From: Candidatus Thorarchaeota archaeon | GTDB taxonomy: Archaea; Asgardarchaeota; Thorarchaeia; Thorarchaeales; Thorarchaeaceae | Direction: 5' to 3' | DNA: 50,365 nucleotides | NCBI GenBank assembly: GCA_011364905.1 | Contig: RDNZ01000011.1 | Span: 1-50,365 of the forward strand | Part shown: positions 31,306 to 39,902 of the stretch, in pieces | Position numbering within the stretch: the stretch's first letter is position 1 | How the letters are laid out: each line of letters begins with the position of its first letter | Translations under genes and position numbers: made by a program | Notes under the pieces: model-generated | Told to the model about the DNA's origin: nothing | What the model saw: only the letters and a program-made list of their open reading frames with translations | Databases searched by the model: none

Positions 31306-34300
31306 TTATCGCCTCCTCGGTCGCAATGGACTTGGCCCAAGCTTGTCAGCCAGGTCCGCAAGTTTCCGAACGGTTTCTGCCCAGATAGAACCCTCGCTCG
31401 CGCTAATGTGTGTAAACTGGAGCCGATCAGGCTCAAGCCCTGCTTTCTCGATGATTTTCTTTGCAATGGCATATCTACGCTCAAACGTGATGTTTCCATC
31501 TACATAGTGACAGTCGCCTATATGGCACCCCGATATCCAGACCATATCAGCACCAAGTCGGAATGCCTCCAAGATGTGCTGTACGCTCACACGCCCCGTA
31601 CACATGACACGAATGTCCCGCACATTCGGTGGCTGCTGGAAACGCGATACCCCGGCACTGTCAGCCCCCGCATATGAGCACCAGTTACAGAGGACCGTTA
31701 GAATCCTTGAGTCGTTAGCAGGCATACTCTCCAAGGCTGTACGAATCTCGGAGATAATCTGGTCATCAGTGAAATGCTTCATGGTGATAGCGCCTGAGGG
31801 ACATCCTGCGCCACACTTACCACAGCCTTGACAGAGCACTGGATTCGTGACCGCATAGTCATGCCCTCCATCTCCGGGGACTACCTCGATTGCGTTGTAT
31901 GCGCAGTTAATCTCGCATGTTCCACAACCGACGCATATCTCAGGATCCACAACGGAAACTATGGCTTCAGCCTTTCTTATACCTCTGATGAGTGGGACAA
32001 GTGCTCTCGAGGCTGCAGCCTGACCCTGAGCGATTGACTCACCGATTTTTTTCGGTGCCGTTGCCGTCCCCGCCACATATACGCCATCAGTCTGGAAGTC
32101 CACAGGCCGAAGTTTTGGATGTGCCTCCATGAAAAATCCGGAAAGATTCAATGGTACCTTGAACAGCTCAGAGAGTTCCTTGTTGGGGCGTGGCACCATG
32201 GCAGTGGCAAGGACAACATGATCAAGATCAATGGCAAGTTCGACACCTAGAATCTGGTCCATCGCAGTTATGCTCAAGGCTTTGTCTTTACCCTTTTTGA
32301 CAGCAGGCGGAGAGTCTTTATCAAATCTGATAAAAACAACGCCTCTTTTGCGGGCCTCTCGATACTTGTCTTCAGCATCATAGAATACTCGGAGATCGCG
32401 GTAGAAATGGAATACCCGCGAGTTAGGATATTTGTCAAGAAGTTCCAGGGTGTGCTCGAGCGCTACAGTACAACATATACTGGAACACCAAGTTCTGGAA
32501 CCTTCAAGTGATGCCTCCTCTCGGGAACCCGCGCAGTGAATGACTCCAAATGTTTCACCATCCTGCAAGCCCTCACCACTCGCTATGCGATTGTTGAGCT
32601 CGGTTTCCGTCATCACTTCCGGAAGTTTTTGCAGTCCATAGAGACCCTTCTCTTCTAGCGCAACAGCACCGGTGGTGACAATCACGACCCCAACTTTCAC
32701 GGTTTCTTTCTTCTTCCCTGTCCTGATAACGACCTCGAATTCACCGATTGACCCTTTTGCATCCACAACCTCGGAGTTCAACATCAGTTTGATGTTCTCC
32801 TTCCCAGAAATCCGACCTTCATAGTCAGCCACTATTTCCGAGGTAGGTCTGTTATCGAAATCTACTGTGGCGAGCTCGTTGAGATAACCACCTACCCGAT
32901 CTTGCTTCTCCACTAGATAGACATTGAATCCCTTTTTAGCAATCACTTCGGTTGCAGCCATTCCAGCAATGCCGGCACCAATGATGAGAGCTGATGGCTC
33001 TATCTGAGTCACAGCTTCTTCCTGTGGCTCGAGAAGCTTTGCTCTTGAAACAGACATGCGAACCAGGTCCATAGCTTTCAAGGTGGCCTCATCCTTGTCA
33101 GACTGATGGACCCAAGAACAGTGTTCACGAATATTGGCGAGTTCGAACAGGTATTTGTTTAGTCCAGCCTCTTCGATGGTAGCTCTGAACAGTGGTTCAT
33201 GAGTTCTTGGAGTGCATGATGCGACTACCAAACGATTGAGTTTGTGTTCCTTTATCGCATCCTTGATGACAACCTGTGCATCTGACGAACATGAATAGAG
33301 AAGGTTCTCAGCATAGACTACGTTGGGCAGAGTACTGGCATATCGAGTGACCTCGCCAACATCCACCGTCCCAGCGATATTGATACCGCACGAACAGATG
33401 ACTACGCCAATTCGTGGTTCTGCAGTCATAAGCTCCAAGTCTTCTTCCGTCAACGCCTCTGTTTCATCACCCTGTGGAATGCTAATATCGAGAGCCGCAA
33501 GCGCCGCGGCAGCGCTCCCTTGAGCGACAGAGTCGGGGATGTCTTTTGGCATATGGACTGCGCCACACATATGGACACCCGGTACACCTGTTTCAGAGAT
33601 CATTAGAGACTTCGCATCAGGATGCAAGAAGCCGGACTCGTCTGTTTTGAGCCCCAGTTGTTCGAACACAGGTGTGCGAGCAGAAGGAACCATTGCAGGA
33701 CAAAGTACAACGAGATCGTACGTGTCAACCAAAACACTGTGACCCTTTGCATCACTATGTCGGACTATGAGGTTTCCAGAGCCATATTCTTCCTGAATTT
33801 CACTCGGTATCCCCTTTACATAATGAATATCGTACTCTGTTTCACCCCTGACAAGAAACTCCTCGAAGCCCTTACCAAACACTCGCAAGTCATTGTACAA
33901 TACATCGATGTGGACCTCAGGGGTGTGCTCCTTCGTAATGATAGCTTCCTTTGTTGCATAGGTACAGCATATCTTTGAACAGTAAGAACAATGGTTTATG
34001 TCTCTTGAACCCACACATTGAATGAAGGCTATCCGGTGAGGCTCACGACCATCTGATGGGCGCATTACAACGCCACCAGTTGGTCCACTTGCTGACACCA
34101 TCCGTTCATATTCAAGAGCGTTGACGACGTTGGGGAATCGGCCATAACCATATTCTGGAACACTTGCCGGGTCAAGTAGGTCATAACCTGTAGCTACGAT
34201 TATTGAACCTGCATTTATCACTCTCGTTTCATCAGCAATCTCAAAGTTGATGGCCTCAGCCTTGCAGGTCTTTTCACAGACCATGCATTCTATGCAGTTC

Positions 34301-34761
34301 TCGACATCAATGGTAGCTATATTCGGTACTGCCTGCGGAAACGGGATATAGGCTGCCTTTCGCATTTTGAGACCAAGGTCATATTCGTTTGGCACCTCTA
34401 TTGGACAGACTCTCTGACAATCACCACAGCCAGTGCACTTCTCTGAGTCTACTCGACGGGTATGAGTCAACACCTTGACGGTGAAGTCACCCTGTTTGCC
34501 TGTGACCTCAGTCACTTCGGAGTAGGCAAGAATCTCAATATTTGGATGACGCGAGGAGTCAACCATCCATGGACCTTGGATACACATACTACAATCCAGT
34601 GTGGGAAATGTCTTGTCGAGCTGAGACATATGACCCCCGATAGAGGGCTTTTTCTCAACTAGAAACACCTTGACTCCCATTTCGGCGAGATCGAGTGCTG
34701 CACGCATTCCTGAGATACCGGCGCCAATAACGACGACTGGTTTCGATATGGGCTCAGCCAT
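31306..34761 (-). CDS. hdrA: HdrA-MvhD fusion, 1151 residues, duplicated FAD/4Fe-4S architecture
   Basis: Electron-bifurcating HdrA with an MvhD electron-entry domain at its C-terminus. Residues 1-440: FAD motif GAGISG at 13-18, C57/C60 after KTFPTLD, and 4Fe-4S ligands C109/C112/C115/C119 and C156/C159/C162/C166. Canonical HdrA from about 449 (RIGVVICSCGINIAG) has NIREHCSWVH intact (543-552), a second FAD motif GAGIAG at 595-600 and clusters C943-C953 and C977-C987. The MvhD part from about 1018 has C1025, C1028, C1054, C1079 and C1084 as 2Fe-2S ligand candidates. In methanogens MvhD carries electrons from hydrogenase; no MvhAG genes are nearby. It is followed by hdrC and hdrB. Confidence 0.93.
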   Translation of the reverse strand: MAEPISKPVVVIGAGISGMRAALDLAEMGVKVFLVEKKPSIGGHMSQLDKTFPTLDCSMCIQGPWMVDSSRHPNIEILAYSEVTEVTGKQGDFTVKVLTHTRRVDSEKCTGCGDCQRVCPIEVPNEYDLGLKMRKAAYIPFPQAVPNIATIDVENCIECMVCEKTCKAEAINFEIADETRVINAGSIIVATGYDLLDPASVPEYGYGRFPNVVNALEYERMVSASGPTGGVVMRPSDGREPHRIAFIQCVGSRDINHCSYCSKICCTYATKEAIITKEHTPEVHIDVLYNDLRVFGKGFEEFLVRGETEYDIHYVKGIPSEIQEEYGSGNLIVRHSDAKGHSVLVDTYDLVVLCPAMVPSARTPVFEQLGLKTDESGFLHPDAKSLMISETGVPGVHMCGAVHMPKDIPDSVAQGSAAAALAALDISIPQGDETEALTEEDLELMTAEPRIGVVICSCGINIAGTVDVGEVTRYASTLPNVVYAENLLYSCSSDAQVVIKDAIKEHKLNRLVVASCTPRTHEPLFRATIEEAGLNKYLFELANIREHCSWVHQSDKDEATLKAMDLVRMSVSRAKLLEPQEEAVTQIEPSALIIGAGIAGMAATEVIAKKGFNVYLVEKQDRVGGYLNELATVDFDNRPTSEIVADYEGRISGKENIKLMLNSEVVDAKGSIGEFEVVIRTGKKKETVKVGVVIVTTGAVALEEKGLYGLQKLPEVMTETELNNRIASGEGLQDGETFGVIHCAGSREEASLEGSRTWCSSICCTVALEHTLELLDKYPNSRVFHFYRDLRVFYDAEDKYREARKRGVVFIRFDKDSPPAVKKGKDKALSITAMDQILGVELAIDLDHVVLATAMVPRPNKELSELFKVPLNLSGFFMEAHPKLRPVDFQTDGVYVAGTATAPKKIGESIAQGQAAASRALVPLIRGIRKAEAIVSVVDPEICVGCGTCEINCAYNAIEVVPGDGGHDYAVTNPVLCQGCGKCGAGCPSGAITMKHFTDDQIISEIRTALESMPANDSRILTVLCNWCSYAGADSAGVSRFQQPPNVRDIRVMCTGRVSVQHILEAFRLGADMVWISGCHIGDCHYVDGNITFERRYAIAKKIIEKAGLEPDRLQFTHISASEGSIWAETVRKLADLADKLGPSPLRPRRR

Positions 34762-35257
34762 TATTCTGTCACTCCGAAGAGGTATTGCGTCGATTCAGAC
34801 CGCCCGATAAAATGTTTACCATCCGACACTAATAATATGAAAGCCATTGGCAAATATTGAATGGCGCCAAACTTTGGGTGTTAACTATTTTTAACCCATG
34901 CACTTAATATTACATGGATAACGTCCCAACATTATGAAGGCGACTAGGCTCTACACTCGAGCTTACCTCACCCAAATAAAATACCGGGAGGACTTGCATC
35001 GGACTGACGATCTCAGTAAAATTGAGATAGTCAACTTCTCGAGACCTCCAAAAATCCATTCAAGTTGATGACTGTTTTTTCTATCTTTTTGCTTGTAGTC
35101 GAATTAGTGCCAATAATCATAATGAAGCATTCTGAAGTGTCTTAAAGGCCTGTAGTTCAAAAGGACCGCTATGAGCGCTTCTTGTACTTCTTATTGTGTA
35201 GGTTGCTCAATGGTTATTATAAATAGAAATGAGAAGACTTGTTTGGTGAATGATTAG
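34762..35257. other. 496-bp intergenic region between divergent hdrA-mvhD and a surface-protein gene
   Basis: No convincing gene. It must hold the promoter of the hdrA-mvhD operon (reading left) and that of the surface protein (reading right). Visible structure includes an imperfect inverted repeat GGGTGTTAA...TTTAACCC near 34876-34897 and a perfect 6-bp repeat ATCTCA...TGAGAT at 35010-35028. Two short reading frames are possible: 44 codons at 34934-35068, and 28 codons with four cysteines at 35171-35257 preceded by AAGGA. The strong TATA-like TTATAAAT at 35217-35224 lies inside the latter. I saw no tRNA cloverleaf here. Confidence 0.5.
35217..35224 (+). promoter_or_regulatory. TATA box of the secreted-protein gene at 35258
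   Basis: TTATAAAT, within TTATTATAAATAG, is the best TATA match in the window and lies 34-41 bases before the TTG at 35258. Initiation near 35245 leaves a very short leader containing GGTGA. Confidence 0.6.
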
Positions 35258-36502
35258 TTGAAGAGAAGACCATTACTCGGACACGTATTACTTCTTTCAA
35301 TTCTGTTCATGCTCGTTTCATCCTTTGCCACTGTAAGCGCGTTCACGCTGAGTGATGGAGGTGATGACCAGCATGATGACACGAGCGAACCGACTGAAAA
35401 TCGAGATTCTGATGGAACAGTCAGTATACAGACCGATGTCATGACTATAGTGCTCAACCCCCATCTACCATCTTATCAGTACTGGTACACCCCAGATGAT
35501 AATGGATCTCTGGCTCGATTCATGGTCAACTTCATGATGATTGTGGAGTTTGAGGACAGCAATGGTGATGGTGTATACCAACCTAATGAAACACTTGCTT
35601 TCGCGCCTCTTGATGCGTTTGATTGGAACCTTCAGACTGGGACAGTCAAAAACGGGGATGGCCAGAATATCGAGGTATACAGTTCCTACACGAAGGGTGG
35701 TCTAAGTGACCATTGGGAGGATGACTGGTTTAAGAATTGGATGCCGGGATACAACAATCCTGAGGAGCAACAGCCATCTATCCTATCTGATGAGGGTAGC
35801 AACGATTACAACTTCTCCAGATTCGAGCATATGACACTGCAGTTCTATAGTCATATCTACATGAACAACTACACTGGTACTGTGACCGATGATGGAGGCA
35901 TTAAGGCAACCTACATGGTTTTGGGCGGAGTAGAACTCAAGATTGACATCGGAATCGGGAACTTTCCATTCCTATCCACAACATCAAAGGTGGCTGTACT
36001 GAACTATCTGCGCGAGGATGTTGCTTCTAGTGAGGAACACGATCACTACTTTGTCATGCACGAAGATACTGGCGACTATGAACATGACTCCAGTGAAACA
36101 ATGCAGCAGCTCGGAGAAGTTTTCAAGAATCACGATGAGAACCATGATGGCATTGGTGATACAACACAGGAGATTTCATTAGTTGAAGCCACAACAGATG
36201 TCACCCGCGGTTTCTATACCTGGTTGAATACTGCCGTAATGACCATGCTGAATGGATCACAGGTCGCAGTTGATGTGGGAGCCTCGTTTTGGACAGATGG
36301 CAATGGTCTCCTACTCTTCTTTGCATATCCCAATTTTGATGGAGGATCAATCCTTCATGACCCATCATTGAAACTTATTGAAGGTGGTTCACCTTACACG
36401 CCGCCGGTTGGTCTGTTTAACATACCAATCGAGTACTATGCCTTATTTGGTGCCACAGTCGTTTTGATTGCAATTGTCGGCTTCGCAGTCAAACGCCGTT
36501 GA
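35258..36502 (+). CDS. Secreted, C-terminally anchored surface protein with Asp-rich (calcium-loop-like) segments
   Basis: Family not recognised. The 414-residue protein has an N-terminal signal peptide (about residues 5-28: GHVLLLSILFMLVSSFATVSA), a large hydrophilic domain with several N-x-S/T sites, and a C-terminal helix (IPIEYYALFGATVVLIAIVGF) ending VKRR, so most of it is outside. Two segments resemble calcium-binding loops: DSNGDGVYQPNE near residue 97 and HDENHDGIGDTTQE near 291. The start is a TTG at 35258, fixed by the signal peptide and TATA spacing. A strong hairpin follows the stop, and the next gene encodes another signal-peptide membrane protein with a cytoplasmic winged helix. 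Confidence 0.7.
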   Translation: MKRRPLLGHVLLLSILFMLVSSFATVSAFTLSDGGDDQHDDTSEPTENRDSDGTVSIQTDVMTIVLNPHLPSYQYWYTPDDNGSLARFMVNFMMIVEFEDSNGDGVYQPNETLAFAPLDAFDWNLQTGTVKNGDGQNIEVYSSYTKGGLSDHWEDDWFKNWMPGYNNPEEQQPSILSDEGSNDYNFSRFEHMTLQFYSHIYMNNYTGTVTDDGGIKATYMVLGGVELKIDIGIGNFPFLSTTSKVAVLNYLREDVASSEEHDHYFVMHEDTGDYEHDSSETMQQLGEVFKNHDENHDGIGDTTQEISLVEATTDVTRGFYTWLNTAVMTMLNGSQVAVDVGASFWTDGNGLLLFFAYPNFDGGSILHDPSLKLIEGGSPYTPPVGLFNIPIEYYALFGATVVLIAIVGFAVKRR

Positions 36503-36510
36503 AGAACCCA

Positions 36511-36530
36511 GGAGGGAGGTGACTCCCTCC
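36511..36530 (+). terminator. Perfect stem-loop after the surface-protein gene
   Basis: GGAGGGAG, loop GTGA, CTCCCTCC: an 8-bp perfect stem starting 8 bases after the stop and followed by a short T-rich stretch (ATCTTTCTAT). It resembles the hairpin at 23391 in geometry (8-bp stem, 4-base loop). Likely a transcript end; the following TTCTATAG may be a promoter for the next gene. Confidence 0.55.
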
Positions 36531-36582
36531 ACTATCTTTCTATAGAACCGGAGTATTCATAGAGGGAATAGAATTAGAAGAT

Positions 36583-37611
36583 GTGGTTCAGATGTTCAGC
36601 AACAAGCGGGCTATGATTGAGGTTGTTCTCACTCTCGTGGTCCTGTTATATGCAAGTTCGTTTGTACAGGTTAACGGGCTGCAGGTAGGTAACCAAGACA
36701 TCCTTATGACTAACATGAACATCATGACCACACTTGGAACGGATTGCGATACTACAGTAAACATTGAGTCTGAAGTGCTGAATGTTGGATCTACAGATTA
36801 TGATCACTTTGACATCAGGGTTGATGTAAGGAATCTCAATGTGTCCGAAGCACTATTGAATGGAACTGCTGTCCAGACTGAAATAATTCCTCAGAGCAAT
36901 TACATGGTCGTGCGACTATTTCCGATTAGTCCAATGGCAGTAGGCACTGAGTTCATACTCGATCTCAACCTTACGACGCAATGTCTCCAAGAAAACATTG
37001 GTTTAAGCGAAGACGGACAAATGTATCTGAATCATCTAATCTACTACATTAGACCTCTCAATGAGATTCAAAACCTAACGTTCGCAGTTGCCCTTCCAGC
37101 ACACGCGGCACTGCGGACAGGGGTTCCAGCTCCTCTTTTTCCAAGCCCATCTTCGAACTACACAAATGGACAAAACACTGTTTATGTTTGGTTCAATGAG
37201 CAGCTGCTACCTGGGCAAGAAGTTGCCTATGTTGTGAAATACGAGATTCCCGCAGCAAGCATGCAGATGGGGCAGACTCCTCTGGGTCTTTCCCAATTGA
37301 TTCCCCTTGGTGCCTTGTTCCTCATACTTGGAGCTGCTGTTACTCTCTTCATAGAACGCATTCCTCTAATAATCAAGCGTTTCAAGACTAGGACCATAGT
37401 CACACCAATCAGACTCTCTAGACAAGAAGAGGACGTTCTGTCATTTCTAACAAAGAAAGGCGGCTCTTGTTCTCAGCGGGAGATCTACGAAGAGCTCAAT
37501 ATCTCACAGTCTCTGGCAAGTACAATCTTGACCTCACTAGAGGATAGGAAACTGATTCGAAGATTCAGAGAGGGAAGAGAGAACATGGTTCACATCATGG
37601 AAGACATATGA
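36583..37611 (+). CDS. Membrane-tethered sensor with extracellular domain and cytoplasmic winged helix
   Basis: Likely one-component membrane regulator, 342 residues. It has a signal peptide/anchor at about residues 12-32, an extracellular beta-rich domain of about 200 residues with many N-glycosylation sequons (NVSEALLNGT, NLTTQ, NYTNG), and a transmembrane helix at about 240-260 (SQLIPLGALFLILGAAVTLF). A C-terminal cytoplasmic winged helix from about 280 (RLSRQEEDVLSFLTKKGG; SQREIYEELNISQSLASTILTSL; LEDRKLIRRFREG) resembles MarR/TrmB-like archaeal regulators. The start could be the GTG at 36583 or the ATG at 36592. It sits between hdr genes, so it might control them, but no target site is shown. 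Confidence 0.78.
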   Translation: MVQMFSNKRAMIEVVLTLVVLLYASSFVQVNGLQVGNQDILMTNMNIMTTLGTDCDTTVNIESEVLNVGSTDYDHFDIRVDVRNLNVSEALLNGTAVQTEIIPQSNYMVVRLFPISPMAVGTEFILDLNLTTQCLQENIGLSEDGQMYLNHLIYYIRPLNEIQNLTFAVALPAHAALRTGVPAPLFPSPSSNYTNGQNTVYVWFNEQLLPGQEVAYVVKYEIPAASMQMGQTPLGLSQLIPLGALFLILGAAVTLFIERIPLIIKRFKTRTIVTPIRLSRQEEDVLSFLTKKGGSCSQREIYEELNISQSLASTILTSLEDRKLIRRFREGRENMVHIMEDI

Positions 37612-37619
37612 AGTTAAAT

Positions 37620-38540
37620 TCATGCTCTAGCTTCTATGCCAAGCCGTTTCCAATTCGGCTGGTTCTTCCGTTGCATGTACTGCAGGTGAGTTGTCAGTCC
37701 AAACTCTTCAGGTTCATGTCCAAACGCCAAAGCCAAGAGTTCCATAACATGTAGGATATCGAAATGGTATTCCGCGTCGAAAAACTTCTGGATTTCCACC
37801 TGACCCATATCAAGTTGAAGCTCACAGAATGGACAAGGTGTCACAACAACGTCTGCACCACCCGCCTCTAAGAGACTATCAAACTTCTGCTTAGTAAAAT
37901 CAAGTGCTGTTTTTACATCAGCTGTTCGGACTGCACCCCCAGCCCCGCAGCAGATCAACTCATCCTTATATGGCACATACTCGGCTCCTGAGGCTTCACA
38001 AATCTCTTTGAATATGTGCGGATGCTCTGAGTCGTCTTTCTTCTTGACCTGTTTGGGTCGCATCCAATGGCAGCCTGGATGTATCGCCATCCGAACGCCT
38101 TTGAGAGGCCGCGTCGCTTTCTCCCGGATCTTCTCAAGTCCGACTAGTGAGTAGAGGGCATCAACATAGTGCCAGACCTCTATTGTTCCCTTGAACTCAC
38201 GACCTATCTCTGCTAGATTCTCGTTCACAGCTGCCCTGAGCTCATCATCGTGCTTGAGTTCATGGTTCGTATCCCAAAGACTAGCGAAACAGCCATTGCA
38301 GCCAGTCGTTATAGGGTGGCCACCAGCCTCAGCAATTGTCAGATTGCGAGCTGCGATGGTTGCCCAAGTTACGCGGTCAAAAGACCCGAAAACTCCGGGA
38401 GCTGGACAACATGTTGCCCCTTCCATATCAAGAAGTTCAACTCCGAGGTCCTTGAATACGAGTTTCGCTGCCGCTTCAATACTTGGATAGCGGTGGGGTA
38501 TTATGCATCCTAGAAAATGATAGAAAGACTGTTTGGGCAC
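37620..38540 (-). CDS. hdrB: HdrB-type CCG-domain protein (pair 2)
   Basis: Second HdrB homologue, 306 residues, with both CCG domains complete: C12, C44/C45, C81/C84, then C157, C197/C198, C236/C239. It has the canonical TCCPAPGVFGSFDRVTW and ICCGAGGAVRT sequences, so it is closer to methanogen HdrB than the copy at 29908. It follows hdrC by 2 bases; the GTG at 38540 has AGGAGGAG upstream. It lacks an adjacent HdrA on its strand and could share one of the two HdrA proteins or serve another electron donor. Confidence 0.93.
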   Translation of the reverse strand: MPKQSFYHFLGCIIPHRYPSIEAAAKLVFKDLGVELLDMEGATCCPAPGVFGSFDRVTWATIAARNLTIAEAGGHPITTGCNGCFASLWDTNHELKHDDELRAAVNENLAEIGREFKGTIEVWHYVDALYSLVGLEKIREKATRPLKGVRMAIHPGCHWMRPKQVKKKDDSEHPHIFKEICEASGAEYVPYKDELICCGAGGAVRTADVKTALDFTKQKFDSLLEAGGADVVVTPCPFCELQLDMGQVEIQKFFDAEYHFDILHVMELLALAFGHEPEEFGLTTHLQYMQRKNQPNWKRLGIEARA

Positions 38541-38542
38541 GA

Positions 38543-39106
38543 TTACTCCTCCTTCTTCTCTTCCTTTTCTTCTACCAGTTTGTCAAAACCAGTCTTCTTG
38601 GCAATCTTCCTAATCTCTTCGATTGCCTCGGGATATCTACTCGCATTGGGAGGCACTCGTTCTACGCCCACTTTTTCTCGTAGGACTTCCCATGATTCTT
38701 TATCGAGCGGTACAGCATGGCCAGCCTCCAAGACTTTGAGTGCGGTTTTTTGATGTGGAACGAGCATGTAACCCTCAGCGACAGCAATGTTCCTGATGGC
38801 CTTGATTACATCTGTTGGTTTTACGTCCTGCGGGCACCGGTCTGTGCAGGTATAGCAGGTTGTGCAAAACCATAGCTCAGGTGCGGAGATGCACTGCTCC
38901 TTGAGACCAAGAAGTGCCTTGCGAATTATCCCACGGACAAGATAATTCGTACGTGCACCAGCTGGGCAGCTGCCGCTGCATGTGCCGCATTGGTAGCAGT
39001 TCTGGACATTAGGACCCCCTGTCTTTATGATCATCTGGATAAATGAGTCATCTGGGGCATCAATGACAATAGGGGATTTTTCATCAGCACTAGTCAATAT
39101 TACCAC
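38543..39106 (-). CDS. hdrC: HdrC-type 4Fe-4S protein (pair 2)
   Basis: Second HdrC homologue, 187 residues, with two 4Fe-4S motifs: C37/C40/C43/C47 (CYQCGTCSGSCP) and C81/C84/C87/C91 (CTTCYTCTDRCP). A Lys/Glu-rich C-terminal tail (FDKLVEEKEEKKEE) is longer than in pair 1. The GTG at 39106 or the TTG at 39097 could start translation; GGTGGT lies 5 bases before the TTG. It is divergent from pair 3 across 246 bp, so both pairs may share control. Confidence 0.92.
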   Translation of the reverse strand: MVILTSADEKSPIVIDAPDDSFIQMIIKTGGPNVQNCYQCGTCSGSCPAGARTNYLVRGIIRKALLGLKEQCISAPELWFCTTCYTCTDRCPQDVKPTDVIKAIRNIAVAEGYMLVPHQKTALKVLEAGHAVPLDKESWEVLREKVGVERVPPNASRYPEAIEEIRKIAKKTGFDKLVEEKEEKKEE

Positions 39107-39303
39107 CGACTATAGAGGAGTTGGATTTCATGCTAAAATAGGTTACCGATTGGTCGTAAAATTCATTCACTCAAAGGTCCTGTGTATTAACACTGTTATG
39201 TCCAAATCATGATGTGAGAATTGGAAATCGGGGACTATTCGGATCTAACGGATACAGATTTAATCGAACAGGTCTAAAACGAAAGCTCCCTACATCTCAA
39301 TCC

Positions 39304-39309
39304 TTATAT
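39304..39309 (+). promoter_or_regulatory. TATA-like promoter of hdrC/hdrB pair 3
   Basis: TTATAT within CCTTATATCCC lies 44-49 bases before the ATG at 39353. GAGGA sits about 8 bases before the ATG as ribosome-binding site. Confidence 0.45.
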
Positions 39310-39352
39310 CCCGTTGAACGAGGGAGCTACTATTGAACACTGAGGACCAAGC

Positions 39353-39901
39353 ATGACTGATAGCACCTCCTGGGAAACCATTGATAATGATGCCATTGAT
39401 AGGGAATTTGCCGATGAGATTGTTAAATCAGGAGTAGATAGAATTCGAACATGTATACAATGCGGGACCTGCACAAGTGTCTGCCCAAGTGGAAGACACA
39501 CTGCTTTCAAAACCCGTGAACTAATGCGAAAAGCCGTTCTTGGCTTAAAAGATGAAGTTCTGTCAAGTGAGGATTTATGGATGTGTTCAACGTGCTATAC
39601 ATGTCTTGAAAGATGCCCGCGGCAGATAAGAATCACTGATGCTATTATCTCAATGAGAAACATGGCAGTAGACCATGGATTCATGCTTCCTGAACATAAG
39701 AAAGCCTCTCAAAAACTCCTTTCGACTGGTCATGCTGTACCAATAGATGAGGTGAATCAGGAGTTACGAAAAGAGCTTGGACTTCAGGAACTCCCTCCAA
39801 CAACACATTCGAACAAGAAGGCTCTCAAGCAAGTACAAGAGATTTTGAAAAGAACCGGTTTCAAAGACCTCGTAGAGAGTCAGAAGCGGGAGAGTAATTG
39901 A
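39353..39901 (+). CDS. hdrC: HdrC-type 4Fe-4S protein (pair 3)
   Basis: Third HdrC homologue, 182 residues. Clusters are ligated by C34/C37/C40/C44 (CIQCGTCTSVCP) and C78/C81/C84/C88 (CSTCYTCLERCP). The middle and C-terminal sequence (ITDAIISMRNMAVDHGFMLPEHKK) is close to pair 2 (PTDVIKAIRNIAVAEGYMLVPHQK), so pairs 2 and 3 look like paralogues, although they lie on opposite strands. GAGGA precedes the ATG at 39353. The stop is separated by one base from the hdrB start. Confidence 0.93.
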   Translation: MTDSTSWETIDNDAIDREFADEIVKSGVDRIRTCIQCGTCTSVCPSGRHTAFKTRELMRKAVLGLKDEVLSSEDLWMCSTCYTCLERCPRQIRITDAIISMRNMAVDHGFMLPEHKKASQKLLSTGHAVPIDEVNQELRKELGLQELPPTTHSNKKALKQVQEILKRTGFKDLVESQKRESN

Positions 39902-39902
39902 A

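Noticed and set aside
34934..35068. 44-codon plus-strand frame preceded at about 27 bases by an AT-rich TTAATATTA
   Set aside because: The product is unrecognised and the AT-rich element could belong to the divergent hdrA promoter; no independent evidence of coding.
35171..35257. 28-residue frame with four cysteines (C5, C9, C12, C24) and AAGGA upstream, ending next to the surface-protein start
   Set aside because: The best TATA box of the window lies inside it and correctly positions the next gene's promoter, so the frame is probably accidental; noted in the intergenic entry.
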